64,000 nucleotides of DNA, taken from COE1 sp910588595. Its GTDB lineage: Bacteria > Bacillota > Clostridia > Lachnospirales > Lachnospiraceae. The notes under the pieces are model-generated. The model saw only the letters and a list, made by a program, of their open reading frames with translations. It was not told where the DNA came from and searched no databases. Position 1 is the first letter of the stretch. Each line of letters begins with the position of its first letter. The stretch covers positions 1 through 64,000 of the forward strand of contig CARDBT010000005.1 of the NCBI GenBank assembly GCA_948957135.1, given 5' to 3'. The position numbers and the translations under genes were made by a program. Shown piece after piece: positions 22,687 to 33,400 of the stretch.

Positions 22687-24804
22687 TTATTTCGCTTTCG
22701 CTGCCAGAACCTTCTCCTGTACTGACTTGGGAACCTGCTCGTACTTCTCAAAGAACATCGAGTAATTTCCGCGTCCCTGTGTCTTGGAGCGGAGATCTGT
22801 TGCGTACCCAAACATCTCTGCAAGCGGAACATAGCCTCTGACAATCTTTCCACCGCCAAGGTCATCCATGCCTTCAATACGTCCACGACGTGAGTTGATG
22901 TCGCCGATCACATCACCCATATACTCCTCAGGCATTGTCACCTCAACCTTCATGATGGGCTCGAGCAGCACTGGAGACGCCTTCTGCATTGCCTCCTTGA
23001 ATGCAAGAGAACCTGCGATGTGGAATGCCATCTCGGAAGAGTCGACCTCATGGTAGGAACCGTCGTACACGTTTGCGTACACGCCGACTACAGGGAATCC
23101 GCCAAGGATACCTGCATGAGTTGCCTCCTCGATACCTTCTCCGATCGCCGGAATGTATTCCTTCGGAATCGCACCGCCGACCACACTGGACTCAAATTTG
23201 TAAAGTTCTTCGCCATTTGCATCCATCGGAGCAAATCTGACTTTACAGTGACCGTACTGTCCGCGTCCACCTGACTGCTTCGCGTACTTGGAGTCAACCT
23301 CGACTTCTTTTGTGAGTGCCTCCTTATATGCAACCTGGGGTGCACCGACGTTCGCCTCGACCTTGAACTCGCGCAAAAGTCTGTCCACGATGATCTCCAG
23401 ATGAAGCTCACCCATACCCGCAATGATTGTCTGACCAGTCTCCTGATTCGTATGAGCACGGAATGTAGGATCTTCCTCCGCAAGCTTTGCGAGAGCCTCG
23501 CCCATCTTGCCCTGTCCCGCCTTTGTCTTCGGCTCGATTGCAAGCTCGATAACCGGCTCAGGGAACTCCATGGACTCTAGGATCACCGGATGCTGGTCAT
23601 CACAGATCGTATCTCCAGTCGTAGTGAATTTGAATCCAACTGCCGCTGCGATATCACCGGAGTAAACCTTATCCAGCTCCTGTCTCTTGTTTGCGTGCAT
23701 CTGCAAGATACGTCCCACACGCTCTTTCTTGTCTTTTGTCGCATTCAGCACGTAGGAACCAGAGTTCATCGTGCCGGAATATACTCTGAAAAATGCAAGC
23801 TTTCCTACAAACGGGTCAGTCATGATCTTGAATGCGAGTGCCGAGAACGGCTCATCGTCTGAGGAATGTCTCTCAACCTCATTACCCTCCAGATCAGTAC
23901 CCTTGATCGCCGGAATATCTGTCGGCGCCGGCATGTAGTCAAGGATCGCATCCAACAGCTTCTGCACACCCTTATTCCTGTACGCTGAACCGCAACAGAT
24001 CGGAACAGCTGTACACTCGCAGGTCCCTTTTCTGAGCACTGCTTTGAGCTGCTCTACTGTGGGCTCCTCACCCTCGAGGTACATCATTGTCAGATCGTCA
24101 TCCAGCTCGCAGATCTTCTCCACCATCTCGGAGTGATAAAGTTCTGCATCATCTACCATATCTGCAGGAATCTCACCGATCGAAATATCATCTCCCTTAT
24201 CATCATTGTAGATGTAGGACTTCATCTCCATCAGATCGATGATTCCCTTAAAATCATCTTCCTTACCAATTGGGATCTCAAGAATAATCGCATTCTTGCC
24301 CAATCTGGTTCGAATCTGCTCTACCGCACTGTAAAAATCGGCACCCAGGATATCCATCTTGTTGATAAATGCTATTCTCGGTACGTTGTAGGTATCAGCC
24401 TGACGCCATACATTTTCTGACTGCGGCTCCACACCGCCCTTTGCACAGAAAACACCTACTGCGCCGTCAAGCACACGAAGGGAACGCTCCACTTCTACGG
24501 TAAAGTCCACGTGACCCGGGGTATCAATAATATTGATACGGTGCTCCAAGGCACCATCCTGAACCTTTGCATTCTCCTGATGTGTCCAGTGACATGTTGT
24601 TGCGGCTGATGTGATCGTGATACCTCTCTCCTGTTCCTGCTCCATCCAGTCCATGGTTGCAGTACCCTCATGTGTATCACCAATCTTATAATTAACACCG
24701 GTATAGTATAAGATACGCTCTGTAAGAGTAGTCTTACCAGCATCAATATGCGCCATAATACCGATGTTTCTAGTTCTCTCTAAAGGATATTCTCTTCCAG
24801 CCAA
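22687..24804 (-). CDS. fusA: Elongation factor G
   Basis: 705 residues, normal length. G1 AHIDAGKTT, G3 DTPGHVDF, G4 NKMD; domain II-V all present, with RGRIEGMDD and the final YEQVPKSVQEKV. EF-G moves tRNA and mRNA through the ribosome with GTP hydrolysis. It starts with TTG at 24804, preceded by GAGGAGG at 6 bases; no ATG fits better. Third gene of rpsL-rpsG-fusA-tuf. The leader before it carries the repeat array at 24866-25033. Confidence 0.97.
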   Translation of the reverse strand: MAGREYPLERTRNIGIMAHIDAGKTTLTERILYYTGVNYKIGDTHEGTATMDWMEQEQERGITITSAATTCHWTHQENAKVQDGALEHRINIIDTPGHVDFTVEVERSLRVLDGAVGVFCAKGGVEPQSENVWRQADTYNVPRIAFINKMDILGADFYSAVEQIRTRLGKNAIILEIPIGKEDDFKGIIDLMEMKSYIYNDDKGDDISIGEIPADMVDDAELYHSEMVEKICELDDDLTMMYLEGEEPTVEQLKAVLRKGTCECTAVPICCGSAYRNKGVQKLLDAILDYMPAPTDIPAIKGTDLEGNEVERHSSDDEPFSALAFKIMTDPFVGKLAFFRVYSGTMNSGSYVLNATKDKKERVGRILQMHANKRQELDKVYSGDIAAAVGFKFTTTGDTICDDQHPVILESMEFPEPVIELAIEPKTKAGQGKMGEALAKLAEEDPTFRAHTNQETGQTIIAGMGELHLEIIVDRLLREFKVEANVGAPQVAYKEALTKEVEVDSKYAKQSGGRGQYGHCKVRFAPMDANGEELYKFESSVVGGAIPKEYIPAIGEGIEEATHAGILGGFPVVGVYANVYDGSYHEVDSSEMAFHIAGSLAFKEAMQKASPVLLEPIMKVEVTMPEEYMGDVIGDINSRRGRIEGMDDLGGGKIVRGYVPLAEMFGYATDLRSKTQGRGNYSMFFEKYEQVPKSVQEKVLAAKAK

Positions 24805-24865
24805 AGTTCTTCCTCCTCAAAAATTTAGAAACGAAAATGCGCAAAAGCAATAATTCCGCGCTTTT

Positions 24866-25056
24866 AAAATCTGTATTGCACGAAAGCCGTGGATTTCGCG
24901 CGCATAACATTGATTGTTTTTAGAATCTGTAATGCGCGAAAGCCGTGGATTTCGCGCGCATAACATTGAATGTTTTTAGAACCTGTAATGCGCGAAAGCC
25001 GTGGATTTCGCGCGCATAACATTGAATGTTTTTAGAACCTGTAATGCGCGAAAGCC
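24866..25056 (-). repeat. Three 56-bp tandem repeats derived from the rpsG 3' end
   Basis: Units at 24866-24921, 24922-24977 and 24978-25033; a fourth partial unit (25034-25056) is the true end of rpsG. Each unit, read on the minus strand, contains a copy of the last rpsG codons (GCTTTCGCGCATTACAGGTT) plus the following spacer. Units nearer fusA are more diverged. Each also holds a stem GCGCGAAA/TTTCGCGC. The array lies in the rpsG-fusA spacer and arose by tandem duplication. Confidence 0.9.
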
Positions 25057-25502
25057 TTATTAGCCTCTGCCATTTTGTGCATATCTTCTTTCCTCTTTAC
25101 TGCAGCACCCGTGTTATTTGATGCGTCCAGAATCTCATTCGCGAGTCTCTCTTCCATAGTTTTCTCGCCTCTCTTGCGTGCGAAAAATACTAACCAGCGA
25201 AGACCTAATGTCTGACGACGCTCTGGCTTTACCTCCAGTGGTACCTGGTAAGTAGCACCGCCAATACGTCTTGCCTTACACTCAAGCATCGGCATGATAT
25301 TGTTCATTGCCGTCTCAAACACGTCCAATGCTGGCTTCTGTGCTTTCTCCTCCACTCTGGTAAATGCTCCATATACGATCTTCTGTGCTACACCCTTCTT
25401 ACCGTCTAACATGACGTTATTGATAAGCTTAGTAACTACCTTATTACCGTAAATAGGATCTGCTAATACATCTCTTTTTTGAATATGTCCTTTACGTGGC
25501 AC
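25032..25502 (-). CDS. rpsG: Ribosomal protein S7
   Basis: 156 residues. Starts PRKGHIQKRDVLADPIYGNK and ends NKAFAHYRF, as in bacterial S7. It binds the 3' major domain of 16S rRNA and starts assembly of the 30S head. The start is GTG at 25502, with AAGGAGG upstream. Its last 23 bases are repeated downstream in the spacer before fusA. Confidence 0.97.
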   Translation of the reverse strand: MPRKGHIQKRDVLADPIYGNKVVTKLINNVMLDGKKGVAQKIVYGAFTRVEEKAQKPALDVFETAMNNIMPMLECKARRIGGATYQVPLEVKPERRQTLGLRWLVFFARKRGEKTMEERLANEILDASNNTGAAVKRKEDMHKMAEANKAFAHYRF

Positions 25503-25714
25503 GATTCTTCCCTCCTTAATTACTGATAGTATGACCGCCGCGAAAGCGGACTGTACACTATTTGATTAAATCAACGGTACTCACATTAATAAAAACTTTG
25601 TGTTCGTGCGGTTTTCTATTCTAACCTTACTTATGACAATCACTTATATTTGATAAGGGTCCGAAATAAGAATCCCAACACTAATTAGTTTTTTGTGGTA
25701 CGAGGCAGTAAATC

Positions 25715-26134
25715 CTACTTACCTGCTTTTGGTCTCTTAGCTCCGTATTTAGAGCGAGCCTGCTTTCTGTTAGCAACTCCCGCGGTATCAAGTGTACCTC
25801 TGATGATGTGGTATCTTGTACCTGGCAAGTCTTTAACACGTCCGCCTCTGATCAGTACAACACTGTGCTCCTGCAAGTTGTGTCCCTCCCCCGGAATGTA
25901 GCTTGTCACTTCCATACCATTGGAAAGACGTACTCTGGCGATCTTTCTGAGCGCTGAATTAGGCTTCTTCGGTGTTGCTGTCTTAACTGCTGTACATACG
26001 CCTCTCTTCTGAGGAGCAGATGTATCTGTCGCTTTCTTTCTCAAAGAGTTGTATCCTCTCTGCAGTGCTGGTGCAGTAGACTTCTTAACTGTTTCCTTGC
26101 GTCCTTTTCTTACTAATTGGTTAAATGTTGGCAT
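25715..26134 (-). CDS. rpsL: Ribosomal protein S12
   Basis: 139 residues. Contains PKKPNSALRK and GGRVKDLPGTRYH, with wild-type lysines at the streptomycin-resistance positions. S12 sits at the decoding centre. First gene of the str operon, about 80 bases after a strong promoter. The 212-bp spacer to rpsG has no gene. Confidence 0.97.
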   Translation of the reverse strand: MPTFNQLVRKGRKETVKKSTAPALQRGYNSLRKKATDTSAPQKRGVCTAVKTATPKKPNSALRKIARVRLSNGMEVTSYIPGEGHNLQEHSVVLIRGGRVKDLPGTRYHIIRGTLDTAGVANRKQARSKYGAKRPKAGK

Positions 26135-26215
26135 TCTTTTTCACCTCCTGTTTTATTCACTAAATGCCAATGCGATTAGGCACATTGTATGATTGATTTA
26201 CACACATACTAGAAT

Positions 26216-26244
26216 AGTATACTTACAGTATTTGGGAATGTCAA
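26216..26244 (-). promoter_or_regulatory. Promoter of the rpsL-rpsG-fusA-tuf operon
   Basis: Minus strand TTGACA (26239-26244) and TATACT (26216-26221), 17 bases apart, 82 bases upstream of the rpsL ATG. Confidence 0.88.
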
Positions 26245-26312
26245 TCATTTTTTCATTATTTTTTGTAATTTTCCTGTTTTTTATTATAAAAATCAACCTG
26301 TTTGTGCAATCG

Positions 26313-26700
26313 AACAGGGAAGACTTTTCCTACTCGCCGCATAGCAGCATAGTTGCTCTGCACGGGACTTCTCAATCCAGTAGGGGAATGAACTTCTCCA
26401 CTACTCGCGCTCCGGGCACNNNNNNNNNNNNNNNNNNNNNNNNNNNNNNNNNNNNNNNNNNNNNNNNNNNNNNNNNNNNNNNNNNNNNNNNNNNNNNNNN
26501 NNNNNNNNNNNNNNNNNNNACGTCAGCTTTTGCTGACATTCTTCCTCTGGGTGCCCGTGTGCAATCCAGCAGGGGAATGAACTTCTCCACTACTCGCGCT
26601 CCGGACACACGTCAGCTTTTGCTGACATTCTTCCTCTGGGTGCCCGTGTGCAATCCAGCAGGGAAGTGCCATCTTCCCTACTCGCGCGCGGTGTGTGCAA
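26313..26700. repeat. 89-bp tandem repeat array with assembly gap, between rpoC and rpsL
   Basis: One complete unit at 26562-26650, a partial at 26373-26419 running into the gap, and a diverged start at 26651-26700. Each unit holds GGGGAA/TTCTCC followed by CTACTCGCG, and a stem GTCAGC-TTTT-GCTGAC. A related GGGAAG...TTTTCCTACTCGC motif at about 26318 is a fourth, degenerate relative. The true copy number is unknown because of the N run. The rest of the 646-bp spacer 26135-26780 holds only the rpsL promoter and the rpoC terminator. Confidence 0.85.
26420..26519. other. Assembly gap (100 N)
   Basis: Exactly 100 N, the usual filler for a gap of unknown size. It falls in the 89-bp tandem repeat, which explains why assembly broke. 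Any frame read through it is artificial. Confidence 0.99.
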
Positions 26701-26734
26701 CAACACTGCTAATTTCCCTGCGCACCCCTGCGCA

Positions 26735-26774
26735 TAAAGACAAGATCGGGCAGCCTCAAATCCGCCCGATCTTT
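26735..26774 (-). terminator. rpoBC terminator
   Basis: Minus-strand hairpin AAGATCGGGC/GCCCGATCTT (26742-26773), followed by GTCTTTATG. It lies just after the rpoC stop at 26781. Confidence 0.8.
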
Positions 26775-26780
26775 CTTATA

Positions 26781-29700
26781 TTATTCCATAGCGCCTACTG
26801 GTCGTGCGATCCCTGCCATTTTGCTGTCTTCTTCCGTCTCCTGATCATATCCAAAGTCAATCTCATCATCCAGATCCAGTGTAGAATCCAGATCCGCATC
26901 AGTATTGAGCTTGACATTCCTATAACGCCTGAGCCCAGTGCCTGCGGGAATCAACTTACCGATGATAACATTTTCTTTCAGACCGATCAACGGATCGATC
27001 TTGCCCTTGATCGCCGCCTCTGTGAGCACCTTTGTCGTCTCCTGGAAAGAAGCCGCCGACAGGAAGGAGCTTGTCGCAAGCGCAGCCTTTGTGATTCCAA
27101 GGATCACATCTTTGTACTCTGCTGGCTGCTTGCCTTCAGCGATCAGCTGATCATTAATGTCCTCAAGCTCGATGCCATCCACCAGTGTACCAGGCAGAAA
27201 TTCTGTGTCACCGCTCGTCTCGATGCGCTTCTTCTTGAGCATCTGACGCACAATGACCTCTATATGCTTATCGGCGATATCAACACCCTGCAGACGATAA
27301 ACTCTCTGTACCTCACGAAGCAGATAATTCTGTACCGCCCCGATCTTTTTGATCTCCAGCAAGTCATGCGGGTTGACACTACCCTCTGTCAGCTCGTCGC
27401 CAGCCTCAAGCTCAGCACCGTCTGCAATCTTGATGCGGGAACCGTACGGGATCAGATACGTCTTCTCATTGATGCCATCCGAAACAATGATCTCGCGTTT
27501 CTTCTTGGTATCCTTGATCGTAGCTGTACCGCCAAACTCCGCGATGATCGCAAGTCCTTTCGGTTTTCTCGCCTCGAAAAGCTCCTCGACACGCGGAAGA
27601 CCCTGCGTGATATCATCGCCGGCAACGCCTCCGCTGTGGAATGTTCTCATCGTAAGCTGTGTACCCGGCTCACCGATCGACTGTGCCGCGATGATACCGA
27701 CAGCCTCACCGATCTGAACAGGTTCACCGGTCGCCATGTTGGCACCATAACATTTTGCACAGATACCAATATGCGACTTACAGCAGAGAATATTTCGTAT
27801 CTTTACCTTCTCGATGGGTTCGCCCTTCTGGTCAACGCCTTTGCCGAGAATCTTAGCTGCCCTGCTCGGCGTGATCATATGATTCTTCTTCACCAGAATG
27901 TTGCCGTCCCTATCCTTAATATCCTCACAGGAATATCTCCCTGTGATTCTGTCTTTTAAGCCCTCGATCGTCTCCTTGCCGTCCATGAACGCTGACACTT
28001 CCATACCTGGAATGAAATCCTTGCCCTCACAGCAGTCGATCTCCCGGATGATCAGTTCCTGGCAGACATCGACCATTCGGCGCGTCAGATAACCGGAGTC
28101 CGCAGTCCGCAGCGCCGTATCGGACATACCTTTTCGTGCGCCGTGTGCTGACATGAAGTACTCCAGTACGTCCAGTCCCTCTCGGAAGTTTGATTTGATC
28201 GGCAGCTCGATGGTCCGGCCGGTGGTGTCTGACATCAGTCCGCGCATACCTGCCAGCTGCTTGATCTGCTGGTTGGAACCACGCGCTCCGGAATCCGCCA
28301 TCATAAAAATATTGTTATATTTGTCAAGACCGCTGATCAATTTTTCGGTCAGCGCATCGTCCGTCTCCCTCCATGTCTCCACAACAGCCTTATAGCGCTC
28401 CTCGTCTGTCATTAAACCGCGCCGGAAATTCACTGTGATGCGGTCAACTATTTTCTGTGCCTCCGAAAGCATCTGCGGCTTGTCGGCTGGCACGGTCATA
28501 TCGGAGATGGAAACGGTCATCGCGGCGCGTGTTGAGTACTTATATCCCATTGCCTTGATGCTGTCGAGAACCTCCGCTGTCTTTGTAGCGCCATGAATAT
28601 TGATGACCTTCTCCAGGATCTGCTTTAATCCTTTCTTACCCACATGGAAGTCCACCTCCGGAAGCAGCCTGTTCTCAGGCTTGCTCCGATCCACAAACTC
28701 CAGATCCTGCGGGAGGATCTCATTGAATATAAAACGTCCCAGTGTAGATTCTACGATACCAGAGAGCACCTCCCCGTCCGGCATCGTCTTCGTCACACGC
28801 ACCTTGATCCTGGAGTGAAGTGTGCACGCCTTATTCTCATAGGCAAGGATCGCCTCATTTACATTCTTAAAGTACTTGCCCTCACCAACTGCCCCCGGTC
28901 TCTCCTGTGTCAGGTAATAGATACCGAGCACCATATCCTGCGAAGGAACAGCAACCGGGCCACCGTCGGAAGGCTTCAACAGATTGTTTGGCGACAATAG
29001 CAGGAAACGGCACTCCGCCTGTGCTTCCACTGAGAGCGGGAGATGGACCGCCATCTGATCACCATCAAAATCGGCGTTGAACGCTGTACATACCAACGGG
29101 TGGAGCTTGATCGCCTTACCCTCGACCAGAATCGGCTCAAACGCCTGGATACCAAGTCTGTGCAGTGTCGGTGCACGATTTAACATAACCGGATGCTCCT
29201 TAATGACCTCCTCGAGCACATCCCACACAGCCTGATCTAATTTTTCCACAAGCTTCTTAGCATGTTTGATATTCTGTGAGATCTGCCTGGACACAAGCTC
29301 CTTCATGACAAAAGGCTTGAAGAGCTCGATCGCCATCTCCTTGGGCAGACCGCACTGATAGATCTTTAATTCAGGACCAACCACGATTACGGAACGACCA
29401 GAGTAGTCAACACGCTTACCGAGCAGGTTCTGACGGAAACGTCCGCCCTTACCCTTCAACATATCAGACAGCGACTTGAGCGCCCTGTTTCCCGGACCGG
29501 TGACGGGGCGGCCGCGTCTGCCGTTGTCGATCAGCGCATCAACTGCCTCCTGCAGCATTCTCTTTTCATTTCTGACAATGATATCCGGCGCCCCAAGTTC
29601 AAGCAGTCTTTTCAGACGATTGTTTCTATTGATGATCCTGCGATATAAGTCATTTAAGTCGGAGGTCGCAAATCTGCCGCCGTCTAACTGAACCATCGGG

Positions 29701-30446
29701 CGCAGATCGGGCGGAAGAACCGGAATCGCGTCCATGATCATCCACTCGGGTCTGTTTCCGGATGCCCTAAAAGACTCTACAACCTCAAGTCTCTTTACGA
29801 TCTTGGCACGTTTCTGCCCCTTCGTATTGTCATTTTTCAGCTCTGTCGAGAGTTCCTCGCACTCCCTCTCCAAGTCGATCGCCTCGAGAAGCTCCTTGAT
29901 CGCCTCTGCCCCCATACCGACACGGAAAGCACTTTTGCCCCACTTTTCTACATTGTCCTGATATTCCTTCTCCGACAGGACCTGCTTGTATTCGAGCGAC
30001 GTCTCCCTCGGATCCAGCACGATATAAGATGCAAAGTACAAGACTTTCTCGAGCACGCGCGGCGTCAGATCAAGTATGAGTCCCATACGGCTCGGAATCC
30101 CTTTAAAGTACCAGATATGCGACACCGGAGCGGCAAGTTCGATATGTCCCATTCGCTCCCTGCGCACACTTGACTTTGTAACCTCCACACCGCATCGATC
30201 GCAGATCACTCCCTTGTAGCGGATCTTCTTATATTTTCCACAGTGGCATTCCCAGTCCTTGCTGGGACCAAAAATCTTCTCGCAGTACAGACCGTCCCGC
30301 TCGGGCTTTAACGTCCTGTAGTTGATGGTTTCCGGTTTCGTTACCTCGCCCCTTGACCATTCCCTGATCTTGTCAGGGGAAGCCAGACCAATCTTGATCG
30401 CGTCAAAAGAGATTGATTGGCTCTGTTCATTTTTAATTTCAGACAT
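26781..30446 (-). CDS. rpoC: RNA polymerase beta' subunit
   Basis: 1221 residues. Zinc-binding N-terminus CEKIFGPSKDWECHCGKYKK with later CDRCGVE, catalytic NADFDGDQMAVH (three Asp hold the active-site Mg), bridge helix/trigger loop near GARGSNQQIKQLAGMRG, and a second zinc site CCKSHIGICAKCYG. Start taken at 30446 (GGAAGGAG upstream); an upstream in-frame start at 30473 is rejected. 26 bp downstream of rpoB. Short C-terminus without a large extension. Confidence 0.98.
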   Translation of the reverse strand: MSEIKNEQSQSISFDAIKIGLASPDKIREWSRGEVTKPETINYRTLKPERDGLYCEKIFGPSKDWECHCGKYKKIRYKGVICDRCGVEVTKSSVRRERMGHIELAAPVSHIWYFKGIPSRMGLILDLTPRVLEKVLYFASYIVLDPRETSLEYKQVLSEKEYQDNVEKWGKSAFRVGMGAEAIKELLEAIDLERECEELSTELKNDNTKGQKRAKIVKRLEVVESFRASGNRPEWMIMDAIPVLPPDLRPMVQLDGGRFATSDLNDLYRRIINRNNRLKRLLELGAPDIIVRNEKRMLQEAVDALIDNGRRGRPVTGPGNRALKSLSDMLKGKGGRFRQNLLGKRVDYSGRSVIVVGPELKIYQCGLPKEMAIELFKPFVMKELVSRQISQNIKHAKKLVEKLDQAVWDVLEEVIKEHPVMLNRAPTLHRLGIQAFEPILVEGKAIKLHPLVCTAFNADFDGDQMAVHLPLSVEAQAECRFLLLSPNNLLKPSDGGPVAVPSQDMVLGIYYLTQERPGAVGEGKYFKNVNEAILAYENKACTLHSRIKVRVTKTMPDGEVLSGIVESTLGRFIFNEILPQDLEFVDRSKPENRLLPEVDFHVGKKGLKQILEKVINIHGATKTAEVLDSIKAMGYKYSTRAAMTVSISDMTVPADKPQMLSEAQKIVDRITVNFRRGLMTDEERYKAVVETWRETDDALTEKLISGLDKYNNIFMMADSGARGSNQQIKQLAGMRGLMSDTTGRTIELPIKSNFREGLDVLEYFMSAHGARKGMSDTALRTADSGYLTRRMVDVCQELIIREIDCCEGKDFIPGMEVSAFMDGKETIEGLKDRITGRYSCEDIKDRDGNILVKKNHMITPSRAAKILGKGVDQKGEPIEKVKIRNILCCKSHIGICAKCYGANMATGEPVQIGEAVGIIAAQSIGEPGTQLTMRTFHSGGVAGDDITQGLPRVEELFEARKPKGLAIIAEFGGTATIKDTKKKREIIVSDGINEKTYLIPYGSRIKIADGAELEAGDELTEGSVNPHDLLEIKKIGAVQNYLLREVQRVYRLQGVDIADKHIEVIVRQMLKKKRIETSGDTEFLPGTLVDGIELEDINDQLIAEGKQPAEYKDVILGITKAALATSSFLSAASFQETTKVLTEAAIKGKIDPLIGLKENVIIGKLIPAGTGLRRYRNVKLNTDADLDSTLDLDDEIDFGYDQETEEDSKMAGIARPVGAME

Positions 30447-30472
30447 GTTGGCACTCCTTCCAGGATTTTCCA

Positions 30473-33400
30473 CTAAAATTCCTCATCATCATAATTATCA
30501 TCGTCGTCGCCATCAAAATCATCATCAGAGAAATCATCTTCCTCAAAATCATCTTCGGCATCAACCAGATCTCCGCTCACTGCGTCAAATTCTTTCTGCT
30601 GATAGCCATCGAGGTTCTCCCTGTTGTCATACTTGCGGTCTCCCTCCATCTCAACGCGGAAATCTGTCTCTGTATAATCAACTGACTCCTTGAGCTCCAC
30701 TTCGTTTTGATTCTCGTCAAATACTTTTACATCAAGACCGAGCGACTGAAGCTCCTTGAGCAGTACCTTGAACGATTCAGGAATACCAGGCTCAGGAATA
30801 TTCTCGCCTTTGATGATCGCCTCGTAAGTCTTAACTCGTCCTACGACATCATCAGACTTCACTGTCAGGATCTCCTGCAGCGTATGGGATGCGCCGTAAG
30901 CTTCCAAAGCCCACACCTCCATCTCACCGAAACGCTGTCCGCCAAATTGCGCCTTACCGCCGAGCGGCTGCTGTGTGACCATACCATACGGTCCCGTTGA
31001 GCGCGCATGGATCTTGTCGTCTACCAGATGGTGGAGTTTCAGGTAATGCATGTGTCCGATCGTGACCGGGCTGTCAAAATACTCGCCTGTCCTTCCGTCG
31101 CGCAGCCGCACCTTGCCGTCTCTCGAGATCGGCACACCTTTCCACAGCTTTCTGTGCGCCCTGTTCTCTGACAGATACTCCAGCACCTCCGGCAGAAGCT
31201 CTTCTTTGTATTTTGCCTCAAACTCCTCCCACTCGAGATTAACGTAGTCATTTGCAAGGTCGAGCGTATCCATGATGTCCAACTCGTTCGCGCCGTCAAA
31301 TACCGGCGTGGAAACATTAAATCCAAGTGCTTTTGCCGCCAGTGAGAGATGGATCTCCAACACCTGACCGATGTTCATACGGGACGGCACGCCCAGCGGA
31401 TTCAACACAATGTCAAGAGGACGTCCATTCGGAAGATACGGCATATCCTCCACCGGGAGCACACGCGAAACAACACCCTTGTTGCCATGACGTCCAGCCA
31501 TCTTGTCACCAACGGAGATCTTTCTCTTCTGTGCGATATAGATGCGCACGGTCTGGTTTACTCCAGGCGCAAGCTCCGTGTCGCCGTTTGCTCTCGAAAA
31601 TACTTTCGCATCGACAACCACACCGTACTCACCGTGCGGTACTTTCAGAGAAGTATCGCGCACTTCTCTCGCCTTCTCGCCAAAGATCGCCCTTAAAAGG
31701 CGCTCCTCGGCTGTCAGCTCAGTCTCCCCCTTCGGTGTCACCTTGCCGACAAGGATATCGCCGGCGCGAACCTCCGCACCGATCCTGATGATCCCTCTGT
31801 CGTCGAGATCTTTGAGCGCATCATCACCGACACCCGGGACATCTCTTGTGATCTCCTCGGGACCCAGCTTCGTGTCACGCGCATCTGTCTCGTACTCTTC
31901 TATATGAATGGATGTATATACGTCCTCCATCACCAGCCGCTCACTCAAAAGAACGGCGTCCTCATAGTTATAGCCTTCCCATGTCATGAAACCGATCAAC
32001 GGATTCTTGCCCAGTCCAAGTTCACCACCGCTGGTAGATGCACCGTCAGCGATCACCTGACCTGCCTCCACATGATCTCCCTTGAACACGATCGGCTTCT
32101 GGTTATAGCAGTTTGACTGGTTGCTCCGCTCAAACTTATGGAGCTTAAACTCCGCCTTCTCGCCATCGTCATAAGTGACTCGGATCAATCTCGATGACAC
32201 ATAAGTGATCGTGCCCGGCTTCTTTGCCACCACACAGACACCCGAGTCGACAGCTGCCTTCACCTCGATACCCGTACCGACGACCGGCGCCTCCGTAAAC
32301 AGAAGCGGAACTGCCTGACGCTGCATGTTGGACCCCATCAGCGCACGGTTTGCATCGTCATTCTGCAAAAATGGGATCAGCGCTGTAGCAACAGAAAATA
32401 CCATCTTGGGAGACACATCCATATAATCAAACATCGCCTTGGGATACTCCTGTGTCTCATCCAGATAGCGTCCCGAAACGGAATTGCGCAGAAAATAACC
32501 ATTTTCGTCAAGCTGCTCATTCGCCTGCGCTACATGGTAATTGTCCTCCTCGTCGGCAGTCATGTAGACCACTTCTTCCGTGACGCGCGGATTCTTGGGA
32601 TTGGTCTTGTCGATCTTGCGGTAAGGAGCCTCAACAAACCCGTACTCGTTGATCCTCGCATAGGACGCAAGGGAGTTGATCAATCCGATGTTTGGTCCTT
32701 CTGGTGTCTCAATCGGACACATTCTGCCGTAGTGCGAATAGTGCACATCTCGAACCTCAAATCCCGCACGGTCCCTGGAGAGACCGCCAGGTCCCAGCGC
32801 CGAGAGACGCCTCTTGTGCGTCAGCTCACCGAGCGGATTGTTCTGGTCCATGAACTGTGACAGCTGTGAGGAACCAAAGAACTCTTTGATGGCAGCCTGT
32901 ACAGGTTTGATGTTGATCAACGCCTGCGGCGACACTTCATCTGAGTCATGCGTCGTCATGCGCTCACGCACAACACGCTCCATCCTGGAGAGACCGATGC
33001 GGTACTGGTTCTGCAAAAGTTCGCCGACCGCCCTGATTCGTCTGTTGCCCAGATGGTCGATATCGTCACTGTTGCCCAGTCCATACTCAAGATGCATGTT
33101 ATAATTAATAGAAGCTAAGATATCTTCCTTCGTAATATGTTTTGGAATCAGCTCATATACATTTCTGGTGATCGCATCTGCCAGCTCCTCAGGATTCTCG
33201 GAATACTCCTCGAGGATCTGACGCAGTACCGGAAAGTAAACCTGCTCTGTGATACCGAGGCTTCTCGGCTCACAGTCGACAAAGTTGGTGATGTCGACCA
33301 TCATGTTCGAGAGTACCTTTACAAGCCGTTCCTCTGTCTGGATCCACACAAAAGGAACAGCTGCGTTCTGGATACTGTCAGCCATCTCAACCGTAACTTT

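Noticed and set aside
24866..25056. CRISPR-like array before fusA
   Set aside because: Units are contiguous with no unique spacers, and are copies of the rpsG end; no cas genes.
26373..26700. CRISPR-like array between rpoC and rpsL
   Set aside because: Tandem 89-bp units without spacers; repeat too long and units differ at the ends.
26193..27959. Long plus-strand frame spanning the N gap
   Set aside because: It is read through 100 N and then antisense to rpoC, with no ribosome-binding site; an artefact.
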